DNA of 64,000 nt from Streptomyces sp. AC512_CC834 (GCF_019049325.1 NZ_JAGMUO010000120.1:186218-250217), one strand, 5' to 3'; shown: positions 51,742-60,364, counted from the first letter of the stretch. Program-made: numbers and translations. The notes: generated by a model not told the origin, from the sequence alone.

Positions 51742-52904
51742 ACGTGCTCTTCCGGCGGGCCCGGGCGGCGTACGACCTGCTGGTCGCGCGCCGCTCGGCG
51801 CTGTTCGACCTCGCGCTGGCGGTGATCACGACCGGAGTGGAGATCGGGCAGCTCTTCGACGGCGGCACCCCGGTCGTCGTGATCCCGGCCGACGCGATCC
51901 CGGTCGGCGTGATCCCGGTCGTGGTGACGGTGCTGACCGGCTCCGCCCTGCTCCTCCGCCGACGCGCCCCCCTGACCGTGCTCGTCACGGCCTGTGCGGG
52001 CGCCGCGGTGCTCGTACCGCTGGGCTACTCGCCGGGCGGGGCGCCCGTCGTGGTCGCCCTCGCCTCGCTCGCCGACCTGCGCGACCGGAGGGTCTCGGTG
52101 GCGGCGCTCGTCCCGACGGCGCTGTTCCTGCTGCTGGCGAGCATCACCTCGCTGCCCGTCCCGATCGGCGCGTGGGCGCTCGGCTCGTACCTCCAGACCC
52201 GGCGGCGCTACACCCGGGCGCTGGAGGACCGCGCCGCCACCCTGGAACGCGAGCGCGAGCAGCTCGACCAGATCGCGGCACAGCGGGAACGCACCTCCAT
52301 CGCCCGCGAACTCCACGACATCGTCGCCCATTCGGTCACCGTCATGCTGATCGGCGTGCGCGGCGCCCGGGACGTCCTGCCGACCGACTCCCGGGTCGCG
52401 GCCGAGACCCTGGAACAGGTCGAGGTCAACGCGGAGCAGAGCCTGGCCGAGCTCCGCCGGATCCTCGGCCTGCTGCGCACGCCGGACAACGGGGTGCGGT
52501 GGCGCCCGCAGCCGTCGCTCGGCCAGCTCTCCGAGCTGGTCTCCGGGTACCGGACGGCCGGGATGCCCGTGCGGCTGGAGCTCACCGGCGAGACCCGGCC
52601 GCTGGCCGGCGGCCTCGAGCTGTCGGCCTACCGAATAGTCGAGGAGGCACTGACCAACGTGCTCAAACACACCGACCCCACCCAGGTCACGGTGGCGCTC
52701 CACTACGGCCGGACGCAACTGGACGTCACGGTCGAAGACGACGGCGGCGGCGGCGGCGAACCGGTCCCGAAGTCGGCCGCCGGGCACGGCATCCTCGGGA
52801 TGCGGGAACGTGCGGCGGTGACCGGCGGCAGCCTGGACGCCCGCCCCACCGCCGGCGGCGGATTCCTGGTGACCGCCCGGCTCCCGGTCGGGGACGAGGC
52901 ATGA
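51738..52904 (+). CDS. sensor histidine kinase (NarL/HisKA_3 class)
   Basis: A 388-aa kinase. Four or five N-terminal membrane helices (about 22-150) form an intramembrane-type sensor with no large external domain. A coiled-coil linker (about 160-185) leads to the HisKA_3 dimerisation box ARELHDIVAHSV, with phospho-acceptor His193. The HATPase has the N box in EEALTNVLKHT and the G box in GHGILGMRERA. Such kinases often sense the drug through their partner ABC pump. The GTG overlaps the permease stop. Confidence 0.93.
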   Translation: MNVLFRRARAAYDLLVARRSALFDLALAVITTGVEIGQLFDGGTPVVVIPADAIPVGVIPVVVTVLTGSALLLRRRAPLTVLVTACAGAAVLVPLGYSPGGAPVVVALASLADLRDRRVSVAALVPTALFLLLASITSLPVPIGAWALGSYLQTRRRYTRALEDRAATLEREREQLDQIAAQRERTSIARELHDIVAHSVTVMLIGVRGARDVLPTDSRVAAETLEQVEVNAEQSLAELRRILGLLRTPDNGVRWRPQPSLGQLSELVSGYRTAGMPVRLELTGETRPLAGGLELSAYRIVEEALTNVLKHTDPTQVTVALHYGRTQLDVTVEDDGGGGGEPVPKSAAGHGILGMRERAAVTGGSLDARPTAGGGFLVTARLPVGDEA

Positions 52905-53566
52905 CCGTCCGCCTTCTGATCGTCGACGACCAGGAGCTGATCCGCACCGGCTTCCGGCTGTTCCTGCAGACCCAGCACGACCTCGAGGTCGTCGGCGAGG
53001 CGGCCGACGGCCACGAGGCACTCGCCCGGGCCGCCGCTCTGCACCCCGACGTGGTCCTGATGGACATCCGCATGCCCCGCATGGACGGCGTCGAGGCCAC
53101 CTCCCGGCTGACCGCCTCCGGATCCTCGCCACGGGTGCTGATCCTCACCACCTACGACCTGGACGAATACGTCTTCGGCGCGCTACGGGCGGGCGCGTCG
53201 GGTTTCCTGCTGAAGGACGCCTCGCGCAACCGTCTGCTGGAGGCGATCCGCGTCGTTCACGCCGGTGAGGCCCTGCTGTCGCCGTCGATCACCCGCAGGC
53301 TGATCGAGGACTACGCCACCCGCGCCGCACCCATCCGGCCGCGGGCCACGGTGCTGGCCGGTCTCACTCCGCGAGAACGGGAGATCCTCCTCCTGGTGGC
53401 CCGAGGCCTGTCGAACCCGGAGATCGCCACGCAACTGGTGGTGACCGAGGCGACGGTGAAGAGCCACATCGGCAGCATGTTCGCCAAGCTCCAACTGCGT
53501 GACCGCGCGCAAGCCGTGGTGTTCGCCTACGAGAACGGCATCGTCCTGCCCGGCAGCACGGGCTGA
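52901..53566 (+). CDS. LuxR/NarL-type response regulator
   Basis: A 221-aa regulator. The receiver (1-120) has the acidic pair VDDQE and phospho-acceptor Asp55 in LMDIRMPRMDG, with Lys near 106 (FLLKDAS). The C-terminal GerE/LuxR HTH (about 150-210) contains LTPREREILLLVARGLSNPEIA. Its ATG overlaps the kinase stop. It probably activates this operon in response to the compound exported. A terminator hairpin overlaps the stop codon. Confidence 0.94.
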   Translation: MTVRLLIVDDQELIRTGFRLFLQTQHDLEVVGEAADGHEALARAAALHPDVVLMDIRMPRMDGVEATSRLTASGSSPRVLILTTYDLDEYVFGALRAGASGFLLKDASRNRLLEAIRVVHAGEALLSPSITRRLIEDYATRAAPIRPRATVLAGLTPREREILLLVARGLSNPEIATQLVVTEATVKSHIGSMFAKLQLRDRAQAVVFAYENGIVLPGSTG

Positions 53567-53602
53567 GCCCCCGTACACCGTCGCTGCGGTGTACGGGGGC
53601 TC
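53565..53602 (+). terminator. terminator hairpin after the two-component operon
   Basis: A perfect 16-bp stem GAGCCCCCGTACACCG with its complement and a 6-nt loop TCGCTG, starting inside the response-regulator stop codon. Confidence 0.9.
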
Positions 53603-53675
53603 GTCGCGCTGCCGGCTGCGCTCGATACGTGAACGGTGACGGACTGTCGGACTGACCGACGGACTGACCGACGGA

Positions 53676-54584
53676 CTAGTAGACGCTGACGCCGTAGGCG
53701 CCCAGGGCCTCCGTCACCGGCTGGAAGAACGTCGTACCGCCGGAGGAGCAGTTGCCGCTGCCGCCGGAGGTCAGACCGTACGCGGTGCCGTTGCTGCCGT
53801 AGAGCGGGCCGCCGGAGTCGCCGGGCTCGGCGCAGACCGTGGTCTGGATCAGCCCGCCGACGATGTCGCCGCCGCCGTAGTTGACCCTGGCGTTCAGAGC
53901 GGTGACCCGGCCGCTGTGGGTGCCGGTGGTGGAGCCGTCACGGATGACGGTGGTGCCCACGCTCGGGGTGGCCGCGCGGGTGATGTCCACGCCGCCCGCG
54001 GTGCCGGGCTTGCTGACCGAGCTGTTGGTGTACCGGACGATGCCGTAGTCGTTGCCCGGGAAGCTGGAGCCGGCGGTCGTACCGAGGGTCGTGCGGTGCC
54101 CGGAGTCGGCCCACCAGGTGCCGGCGCCGTCGGTGCAGTGACCGGCGGTCAGGAAGTACTCGGCGCCGCTGCTGGTGCGGACATTGAAGCCGAGGGAGCA
54201 GCGCCAGTTGCTCGCGTAGATGGCGTCGCCGCCCTGGATGAGCTTGTTGAACGTGCCGGGGGTGTGCTTGATCGTGAGCGCGCCGGCATTGTCGCCGGCC
54301 TGCTCCTTGATCTTCGCGATCTCGGCCTGGGAGACCGTGCTGTCCACGGTGAGCAGCACCCGGCCGGACTCGCTGTCGACGGCCCATGCGGTGCCGGGGA
54401 CGTCGGCCTGGAGCACCGCGTTGTCTGCACTGCTCAGCTCGGCGGCACTGAAGGTGGCCGGGGTGGGTGCCGCGTTCGCGCTGGGGACCGCGACGGCGGC
54501 TGCGGCCACGAGACCGGTGGATACGGCGATCAGCCGAGTCCGTCTCGTGATACCGCTGCGGGGGGTGATGCGCTTGATCCTCAC
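53676..54584 (-). CDS. streptogrisin A/B-like secreted serine protease
   Basis: A 302-aa preproprotease. GTG 54584 (VRIKRITPRS) has GGAGGAAC upstream. The Sec signal is cleaved near ANA (residue 38), a short pro-region (about 39-115) follows, and the mature S1 domain starts about IQGGDAIYASNW. The triad is His149, Asp179, and Ser257 (GDSGGP). The short pro-region groups it with streptogrisins A and B. It is extracellular. The 48.7-kb protease has the same fold but a longer pro-region, so the two arose from duplication but not recently. Confidence 0.94.
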   Translation of the reverse strand: MRIKRITPRSGITRRTRLIAVSTGLVAAAAVAVPSANAAPTPATFSAAELSSADNAVLQADVPGTAWAVDSESGRVLLTVDSTVSQAEIAKIKEQAGDNAGALTIKHTPGTFNKLIQGGDAIYASNWRCSLGFNVRTSSGAEYFLTAGHCTDGAGTWWADSGHRTTLGTTAGSSFPGNDYGIVRYTNSSVSKPGTAGGVDITRAATPSVGTTVIRDGSTTGTHSGRVTALNARVNYGGGDIVGGLIQTTVCAEPGDSGGPLYGSNGTAYGLTSGGSGNCSSGGTTFFQPVTEALGAYGVSVY

Positions 54585-54836
54585 TTTTCGTTCCTCCACA
54601 GGGGAAGTCGGGGGCCCCTCTTGTGGGGTCGGGGCCCGTGAGGCGCAGCCAGGGGCGGACCTCCGGGTTCCGGATACGTCGTGCTCCTGACAAGCGCTGA
54701 AGTTGGAGTATTCGGCCGAACGACCGGTCGGCGCAAGAGTGCCTTTCGGCCTTCAACCTTTGAACGGCCTTTACCGACCCCCGGCGTTGGCGACACGCTG
54801 CTCGTGCCACCGCTTCCCACGGGGACCGACGAGACT

Positions 54837-56018
54837 TCAGCAGCTACAGCCGCAGTCGCAGCCGTCACAGCCGCAGCCACACCCGTCGTCGCCGCAGCAG
54901 TTGCTGCAGCAGTCGCAACAGTCGCAGCAGTCGCCGCAGTTGGAGCAGAGTCCTTCCCTGCGCTGCCTGCTCCAGGGGTCCTCGAACGTGCCGCAGCACA
55001 TCTGGCACGTGCAGGCCAGCCCCAGCCACACGGCGCACCCGGTGAGCAGCCCGCGCCGGTCGCGCCGGGACGGTTCCGGGGGCGTCGGCCCACCGGGACC
55101 GCCGGGGGCGCCCGGGGTGCCGGGAGGGGCGTACGGATGGCTGCCGTGGGCGCACGAGACGGTGCCGAACGCGCGGTCGACGGAGTTCCCCAGCTCGTGC
55201 ACGAGCAGCCGGTGCACCAGCCGGCCGTCGCCGAACTCGGCCTCCCGCAGGGCGAGCCGCACCCCGTGCACGGCGTCGTCCGCGAGCCGACGGGCCTCGG
55301 TGAGCGGGGTCCCGGTGGCGGTGAGCGGGTTCCAGGCGCCCGCGTCCGCGTCGGCCTCCCGGTCCTCCACGGCGTCCAGGAGGTGGGCGAGCCGCCCGAA
55401 GAGCCGGCCGGCCTCGGCGAGCGGCTCGGCGTTGTGCGGCCGCCCGGCGAGGCGCGCGGTGTGCGCGAAGGCGGCGGCGGTCGCGGTCTCGGTCGGCTCG
55501 GTGACGGTGAGCAGGGGCGTGCCGGGTCCGGCGAGCGCCTCGATGCCGCCCTGCCGGTCCACGGCGTCGAGCAGTACGGCGGTGTCGAATCCGACGGCAC
55601 TGCCGCCCCGCGCTCCGGCCGTGTCCCAGCCGCCCGCGATCCGGCGGGCGGCGAGGGCCACCGGCCGGCGGGCCAGCAGCCCGTCCTTGTCGGCGACATG
55701 GTCGCGCACCTTGGCCGAGGCCAGCACCAGGGAGACGGCCGCCGCGAGCCGGGCCCCCTCGCCGTGCGCGACGGAGGCGGTGCGCATGCCGCGCAGCGGA
55801 CAGGGTCCGGCGGTGCGCCGCCCGGCGCCCGCACCACCCCGTTCGGCCTGAGCCTCCGTCAAAACCGATATGAGCAGCCCGTCATAGTTCGTCACGATCC
55901 GTGCGAACTGTCCGTGGTCCTTGCGCAGCGCGAGGCACAACCCGCACAAATGCGCCATCCACTGGCTCGTGAGGCTCTCTCCGAGCCGATGCCTGCACGG
56001 CCTGACGATTCCGAACAC
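54837..56018 (-). CDS. DUF5685 family protein with extreme Cys-rich C-terminus
   Basis: A 393-aa protein. The N-terminus has CRHRLGESLTSQWMAHLCGLC, giving a Cys/His cluster, followed by an Ala-rich helical body (about 90-285), the DUF5685 core. A Pro/Gly linker and an Arg-rich stretch precede the tail. The last 60 residues hold 21 cysteines, including CSNCGDCCDCCDCCSNCC and GCGCGCDGCDCGCSC. This looks like a metallothionein-type metal or cluster binding module, but no function is known for the family. The GTG has GGGGGAG upstream. It is divergent from the SepF-like gene. Confidence 0.85.
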   Translation of the reverse strand: MFGIVRPCRHRLGESLTSQWMAHLCGLCLALRKDHGQFARIVTNYDGLLISVLTEAQAERGGAGAGRRTAGPCPLRGMRTASVAHGEGARLAAAVSLVLASAKVRDHVADKDGLLARRPVALAARRIAGGWDTAGARGGSAVGFDTAVLLDAVDRQGGIEALAGPGTPLLTVTEPTETATAAAFAHTARLAGRPHNAEPLAEAGRLFGRLAHLLDAVEDREADADAGAWNPLTATGTPLTEARRLADDAVHGVRLALREAEFGDGRLVHRLLVHELGNSVDRAFGTVSCAHGSHPYAPPGTPGAPGGPGGPTPPEPSRRDRRGLLTGCAVWLGLACTCQMCCGTFEDPWSRQRREGLCSNCGDCCDCCDCCSNCCGDDGCGCGCDGCDCGCSC

Positions 56019-56307
56019 GACACTCCCCCGTGGTTTGTACGACGCTGAGCTGCGGCATCGTACCGACCGCCGCGTTCACCCGGACGCACCCGCCCTCACC
56101 CGTACGCCGCGAAGAATCATATTTCACTCACAGTCAGCAGCCGTTTGGGAAACGACCCTTGGGACACAAGGACTCTCGACGTATCCGCTGTGCACCAGTA
56201 CCGTCACAAACCCCCCGCGCGGCGTCTATCCACTTGGCGCGACGTCCGCATCATGGATGACCATAGGGATGCGGAAGCACGAAAGACCGCTGTGAGAGGA
56301 GGCGTCC

Positions 56308-56745
56308 ATGGGATCGGTACGCAAGGCGAGTGCGTGGCTCGGCCTCGTCGACGACAACGATGACGAGCGTTACTACGACGACGACTACTCCGAGGGCACC
56401 GAGACCGGGGAGGCCTGGGTCACGGACCCGCGGGTGAAGGTGGCCTCGGACGAGGCCGAGGAGAAGGGCCGCCGCATCGCGACGGTCACCCCGGACAGCT
56501 TCCGGGACGCGCGGTCCATCGGTGAGCTGTTCCGGGACGGCGTCCCGGTCATCGTGAACCTCACGGCCATGGAGGGCCCCGACGCCAAGCGCGTGGTCGA
56601 CTTCGCGGCCGGACTGATCTTCGGCCTGCGCGGTTCGATCGAGCGGGTGTCGACCCGGGTGTTCCTGCTGAGCCCGGCGGACACCCAGGTCATCAGCGGC
56701 GAGACCGCCACGCACCGTTCCGACGGTTTCTTCAACCAGAGCTGA
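56308..56745 (+). CDS. sflA: SepF-like protein (SflA type)
   Basis: A 145-aa member of the SepF (DUF552) family. It has an N-terminal amphipathic segment (MGSVRKASAWLGLV) that can bind membrane, an acidic linker (DDNDDERYYDDDYSE), and a C-terminal domain (about 55-138) containing VPVIVNLTAMEGPDAKRVVDFAAG and VFLLSPADTQVI. True SepF tethers FtsZ. Streptomyces has extra short paralogues that affect FtsZ and septation, and since no division genes surround it this copy is best called SflA-like. GAGAGGAGG precedes the ATG. Confidence 0.88.
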   Translation: MGSVRKASAWLGLVDDNDDERYYDDDYSEGTETGEAWVTDPRVKVASDEAEEKGRRIATVTPDSFRDARSIGELFRDGVPVIVNLTAMEGPDAKRVVDFAAGLIFGLRGSIERVSTRVFLLSPADTQVISGETATHRSDGFFNQS

Positions 56746-56772
56746 GGCGGGGCCGCGCACCACGGCCCCGCC
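56746..56772. terminator. terminator between sflA-like and acyl-CoA dehydrogenase genes
   Basis: A perfect 10-bp stem, GGCGGGGCCG against CGGCCCCGCC, with a 7-nt loop. It serves both convergent genes. Confidence 0.85.
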
Positions 56773-56798
56773 CCCGCCGGAGCACTACCGGTTCCGCC

Positions 56799-57992
56799 TC
56801 ACCGGAAGGCGTCGAGTCCGGTGAGCGCCTTGCCCAGTACCAACTGGTGCATCTCGACGGTGCCCTCGTAGGTGAGCACCGATTCCAGGTTCGTCGCGTG
56901 CCGCATCACGGGGTATTCGAGGGAGATCCCGTTGGCGCCGAGGATCGTGCGGGCCGTACGGCAGATGTCGATGGCCTCGCGTACGTTGTTGAGCTTGCCG
57001 AAGCTGACCTGCTCGGGACGCAGGCGGCCGGCGTCCATGCGCCGCCCGAGGTGATGGGCGAGCAGAATCCCCTTGTGCAGCTCGACCGCCATGTCGGCGA
57101 GCTTGGCCTGGGTCAACTGGAAGCCGCCGATGGGCCGCCCGAACTGTTCCCGTGACTTCGCGTACTCCACGGCCGCCTCGAAGGAGCTGCGGGCCGCGCC
57201 CATCGAGCCCCACACGATGCCGTAGCGGGCGTGGGTGAGGCAGCTCAGCGGTCCGCGCAGTCCGGCACCCTGTGGCAGTACGGCGTCGGCGGGCAGCCGT
57301 ACGTCGTCGAGGACGAGTTCACTGGTGACGGACGCCCTCAGGGACCACTTGTGCTTGATCTCGGGCGCGGAGAAGCCGGAGCTGTCGGTCGGCACGACGA
57401 AGCCGCGGATGCCGTCCTCGGTCTGCGCCCAGACGACGGCGACGCCCGCCACCGACCCGTTGGTGATCCACATCTTGCGGCCGTTGAGGATCCAGTCCCC
57501 GCCGGCGTCCCGCTTGGCGTGGGTGCGCATGTTGGCCGGGTCGGACCCGTGATCGGGCTCGGTGAGCCCGAAGCACCCGATGACCTCGCCGGCGGCCATG
57601 CGCGGCAGCCACGTCTGCTTCTGCTCCTCACTCCCGAAGCGGTGGATGGCGTACATGGCGAGGGAGCCCTGCACGGAGACCAGGGAGCGGATGCCGGAGT
57701 CGGCCGCCTCCAGCTCCAGGCAGGCGAGCCCGTACTGCACGGCGGTGGCACCGGCGCAGCCGTGACCCTGGAGCGACATGCCGAGCGCGCCGATGGAGCC
57801 GAGTTCGCGGGCCAGCTCGCGGATGCCGGGCAGCTCGCCCCGCTCGTACCAGTCCGCGATGTGCGGCAGCACGCGGTCCGCGGCCCAGGTGCGCACGGTG
57901 TCCCGGATCGCCAGGTCCTCCGGTTCCAGGAGGTCGTCGACACCGAGGGGGTCGGCGGGGTCGAACGCGGGCAACTTGGGGGACGCGGCCAT
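56799..57992 (-). CDS. acyl-CoA dehydrogenase, glutaryl-CoA dehydrogenase-like
   Basis: A 397-aa FAD enzyme. The FAD loop GCFGLTEPDHGSDPANM and the C-terminal YEGTVEMHQLVLGKALTG are those of the glutaryl-CoA dehydrogenase branch, which oxidatively decarboxylates glutaryl-CoA from lysine or tryptophan breakdown. The catalytic Glu lies in the YEGT motif. Related enzymes accept other short acyl-CoAs, so the substrate is inferred. ATG 57992 was chosen (GGAGGG seven bases before). The palindromic operator lies 24-40 bp upstream. Confidence 0.9.
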   Translation of the reverse strand: MAASPKLPAFDPADPLGVDDLLEPEDLAIRDTVRTWAADRVLPHIADWYERGELPGIRELARELGSIGALGMSLQGHGCAGATAVQYGLACLELEAADSGIRSLVSVQGSLAMYAIHRFGSEEQKQTWLPRMAAGEVIGCFGLTEPDHGSDPANMRTHAKRDAGGDWILNGRKMWITNGSVAGVAVVWAQTEDGIRGFVVPTDSSGFSAPEIKHKWSLRASVTSELVLDDVRLPADAVLPQGAGLRGPLSCLTHARYGIVWGSMGAARSSFEAAVEYAKSREQFGRPIGGFQLTQAKLADMAVELHKGILLAHHLGRRMDAGRLRPEQVSFGKLNNVREAIDICRTARTILGANGISLEYPVMRHATNLESVLTYEGTVEMHQLVLGKALTGLDAFR

Positions 57993-58015
57993 GGGACACC
58001 CTCCGGGGCTGTTAA

Positions 58016-58032
58016 AACTAGCGCCGCTAGTC
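58016..58032. promoter_or_regulatory. palindromic operator, copy 3 of 3
   Basis: AACTAGCGCCGCTAGTC contains the perfect 15-bp palindrome ACTAGCG-C-CGCTAGT. It lies 24 bp upstream of the acyl-CoA dehydrogenase ATG, overlapping the expected promoter. The motif is the same as at 1481-1497 and 7168-7184. Confidence 0.75.
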
Positions 58033-58085
58033 ACGGCTCTCGTTGCCGACGTTACGATGCGGCGCTCCGCACGTCCACCATGCCC

Positions 58086-58143
58086 GTCTCCCACCCACGC
58101 ACCACCCGTTCACCGCCAGAAACAAGGGTGGACGTCGCCCGCG
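58086..58143 (+). repeat. left arm of a long inverted repeat
   Basis: About 58 bp beginning GTCTCCCACCCACGCACCAC. The first 30 bp match the reverse complement of 58711-58740 exactly; after a divergent 15-bp stretch, GGTGGACGTCGCCC matches again. It faces the right arm at 58682-58740. Confidence 0.85.
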
Positions 58144-58390
58144 GGGGTGACCCACCGCGGGCGGCTTGCGGCGGGTGGGTGGCGGCTCATGACGGGCGGG
58201 GGAACGGTAGCGACTCACGGTGGATGGCCGGTGTCGGGCACGCGGAGGGGTGGGCGGTGTCGGCACGCGGGGGTCGGTGGGCGCGATCGGCGAGGTGACG
58301 CAGGCGCATGGGCCGCGTCCGCAGGGGCACAGCGCGCAGCGTGTCCATGTCCGCAGGGCGCGGGGCCGCGGGGCGCAGGGCCCAGGACGA

Positions 58391-58620
58391 AGCCGGAACC
58401 GTGTCCGTGGCCGCAGGGCGCAGCCGGACCCGAGTCCGTGGCCGCAGGAGCGCGGAGCGCAGCCCGGAACCGAATCCGTGACCACAGGAGCACGGGCCGC
58501 AGCCCGGAACCGAATCCGTGACCACAGGAGCACGGGCCGCAGCCCGGAACCGAATCCGTGACCACAGGAGCACGGGCCGCAGCCCGGAACCGAGTCCGTG
58601 GCCGCAGGGGCGCGGGGCGC
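58391..58620 (+). repeat. 40-bp tandem repeat (minisatellite)
   Basis: Three identical adjacent 40-bp units (58461-58500, 58501-58540, 58541-58580) begin AGCCCGGAACCGAATCCGTG and continue ACCACAGGAGCACGGGCCGC. Degenerate units of about 31-40 bp flank them on both sides (58391-58460 and 58581-58620). There are no unique spacers, so it is not a CRISPR array. Confidence 0.95.
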
Positions 58621-58681
58621 GGTCGGGGCCGTGTCCGTGGTGGCCGGGTCGCGAGTCGCAGTCGCCGACGCTTCTCAGCCG

Positions 58682-58740
58682 CCCACGGGCGACGTCCACC
58701 CCGCTCCCGACGGTGAACGGGTGGTGCGTGGGTGGGAGAC
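58682..58740 (-). repeat. right arm of a long inverted repeat
   Basis: The inverted copy of 58086-58143, ending GTGGTGCGTGGGTGGGAGAC just 8 bp from the MFS stop codon. The two arms enclose the 40-bp minisatellite, making a structure of about 655 bp. Confidence 0.85.
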
Positions 58741-58747
58741 CCATCGC

Positions 58748-60364
58748 TCACACCGAGACACGGGACTCCACCGCGTCCCGAGGCGCGGGCACCGCCACCG
58801 CATCCCCCTCCCCCTCCCCCTCGCACTGCATCACCCGCGGCAACCGCAACGCCATCACCGCCCCCAACAACAACAACCCCGCGCTCACCACCAACGTCAC
58901 ATGCAGCCCATGCACAAACGCGTCCGCCGCAGCCCGCCGCAGCGCACCCCCCGCAGGCCCCCCAAGCTGCGCAGCAACCTCGTACGCCTCCCCCAGCGAA
59001 TGCCCCGCGGCCGCCGACGCCGAAGTCGGCACCCCGGGCACACCTCCCGCCACCCCCGGCGTGTACGCCGCGTTCATGACGCTGCCCAGCAGCGCGATCC
59101 CGATCCCGGCGCCAAGCTGGTACGAGGTCTCACCGATCGCCGCCGCCCCGCCGGACTGCTCCTGCGGCACCTCGCTCAGCATCGACTCGTACGCCCCGAA
59201 CAACGTCGTCTCCAGACCGAAGCCGAGCAGGACGAAGCCGGAGAGCAGCAGCGCGCAGTTGTCGGTGCGGCCCATCGCCGTGAGGAGCAGCACCGCGAAG
59301 GCCGTCAGGCAGAAACCGACGCACACCATCGTCCGCGGCCCGAAGCGCCGCAGCATCCGTGCTCCCGCCAGCCCCGCCGCCATCGCCGCGAAGGTCAGCG
59401 GCAGCAGCCGCAGCCCGGTCTGGAGCGGGGACAGCCCGAGCACCAGTTGCAGGTACTGCGCCGCGATCAGTTCCAGACCCACCAGCGCCAGCATCGCCAG
59501 CACGATGCACCCCACCGACGTGCTGAACGCCGGCCGCCGGAACATCCGCAGGTCCACCAGCGGATACGTACGCCGCCGCTGCCGCCGTACGAAGCCGGTC
59601 AGCAGGGCCGCGCCCACCACCAGCGGCAGCACGGTGAACACGCTCGCCACCGGCTCACCGCCGCCCAGCCGCTTCACGCCCAGGACCACCCCGAACAGAC
59701 CGGCCGCCGCCATCAGCGCGCCCACCACGTCCCAGGGCCCGCGTCCGTCGCCCTTCGACTCCGGCAGCAGCAGCCGCCCCACCGGCAGGCTGACCAGCAT
59801 CAGCGGGATGTTGACGAGGAAGACCGAGCCCCACCAGAAGTGCTCGAGCAGGAAGCCGCCGAGCAGCGGACCGACCGCCGCGCCGACCGCGGCCACGGCG
59901 CTCCAGATGCCGATGGCCAGCGCCCGCTCCCGCCGGTCGGGGAAGACCTGCCGCAGGATCGACAGGGTCGCCGGCATGATCATGGCGCCGCCGACGCCGA
60001 GCAGCGCGCGGGCCGCGATCAGTACCTGGGCGTTGTCGGCGAGGGCCGCGAGCGCGGAGGCGACGCCGAAGAGGGCGTAGCCGAGCAGGAGGACCCGTCT
60101 GCGGCCCACCCGGTCGCCCAGGGTGCCGAAGAGGATCAGCAGCGAGGCGCAGACGAGCGGATAGACGTCGACGATCCAGAGCAGTTCGATCGCGCCGGGC
60201 CTGAGGTCCTCGGTGACGGCGGGGACCGCCACGTGCAGCACGGTCGCGTCGACGGCGACGAGCAGCAGGCTGACGCAGAGGACGACCAGCACGACCCAGC
60301 GGTTGGCACCGGCCCCGGCCGCCCGACGGCGCAGCGCTGCGGCAGCCGTGGTCGTCCCGGACAT
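58748..60364 (-). CDS. MFS multidrug transporter (DHA2, 14-helix type)
   Basis: A 538-aa proton-driven exporter of the EmrB/QacA group. Motif D1 is VAVDATVLHVAVPAV in helix 1, motif A is GDRVGRRRVLL, and motif C-like GPLLGGFLLEHFWWGSVFLVNIP follows. Fourteen helices can be traced. The C-terminal tail is acidic/polar, with EGEGEGD. GGAGG precedes the ATG. No divergent regulator is adjacent; the neighbouring mannosyltransferase gene is divergent but unrelated. The substrate is unknown. Confidence 0.93.
   Translation of the reverse strand: MSGTTTAAAALRRRAAGAGANRWVVLVVLCVSLLLVAVDATVLHVAVPAVTEDLRPGAIELLWIVDVYPLVCASLLILFGTLGDRVGRRRVLLLGYALFGVASALAALADNAQVLIAARALLGVGGAMIMPATLSILRQVFPDRRERALAIGIWSAVAAVGAAVGPLLGGFLLEHFWWGSVFLVNIPLMLVSLPVGRLLLPESKGDGRGPWDVVGALMAAAGLFGVVLGVKRLGGGEPVASVFTVLPLVVGAALLTGFVRRQRRRTYPLVDLRMFRRPAFSTSVGCIVLAMLALVGLELIAAQYLQLVLGLSPLQTGLRLLPLTFAAMAAGLAGARMLRRFGPRTMVCVGFCLTAFAVLLLTAMGRTDNCALLLSGFVLLGFGLETTLFGAYESMLSEVPQEQSGGAAAIGETSYQLGAGIGIALLGSVMNAAYTPGVAGGVPGVPTSASAAAGHSLGEAYEVAAQLGGPAGGALRRAAADAFVHGLHVTLVVSAGLLLLGAVMALRLPRVMQCEGEGEGDAVAVPAPRDAVESRVSV

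Larger units (their letters stand above)
57993..58747. other. 755-bp gap without a credible gene, containing operator, inverted repeats and minisatellite
   Basis: After the operator of the acyl-CoA dehydrogenase, this region holds a long inverted repeat pair and a tandem array. Open frames exist on both strands, but they only translate the repeats (Arg/Pro/Ala-rich low complexity) and have no ribosome sites, so I treat it as non-coding. Confidence 0.75.

Noticed and set aside
48731..54584. Recent duplication of the two streptogrisin proteases
   Set aside because: They share fold and triad but differ in pro-region length and in much of the mature sequence, so they are old paralogues rather than a fresh tandem copy.
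58391..58620. CRISPR array
   Set aside because: The 40-bp units are directly adjacent with no unique spacers, and no cas genes are present.
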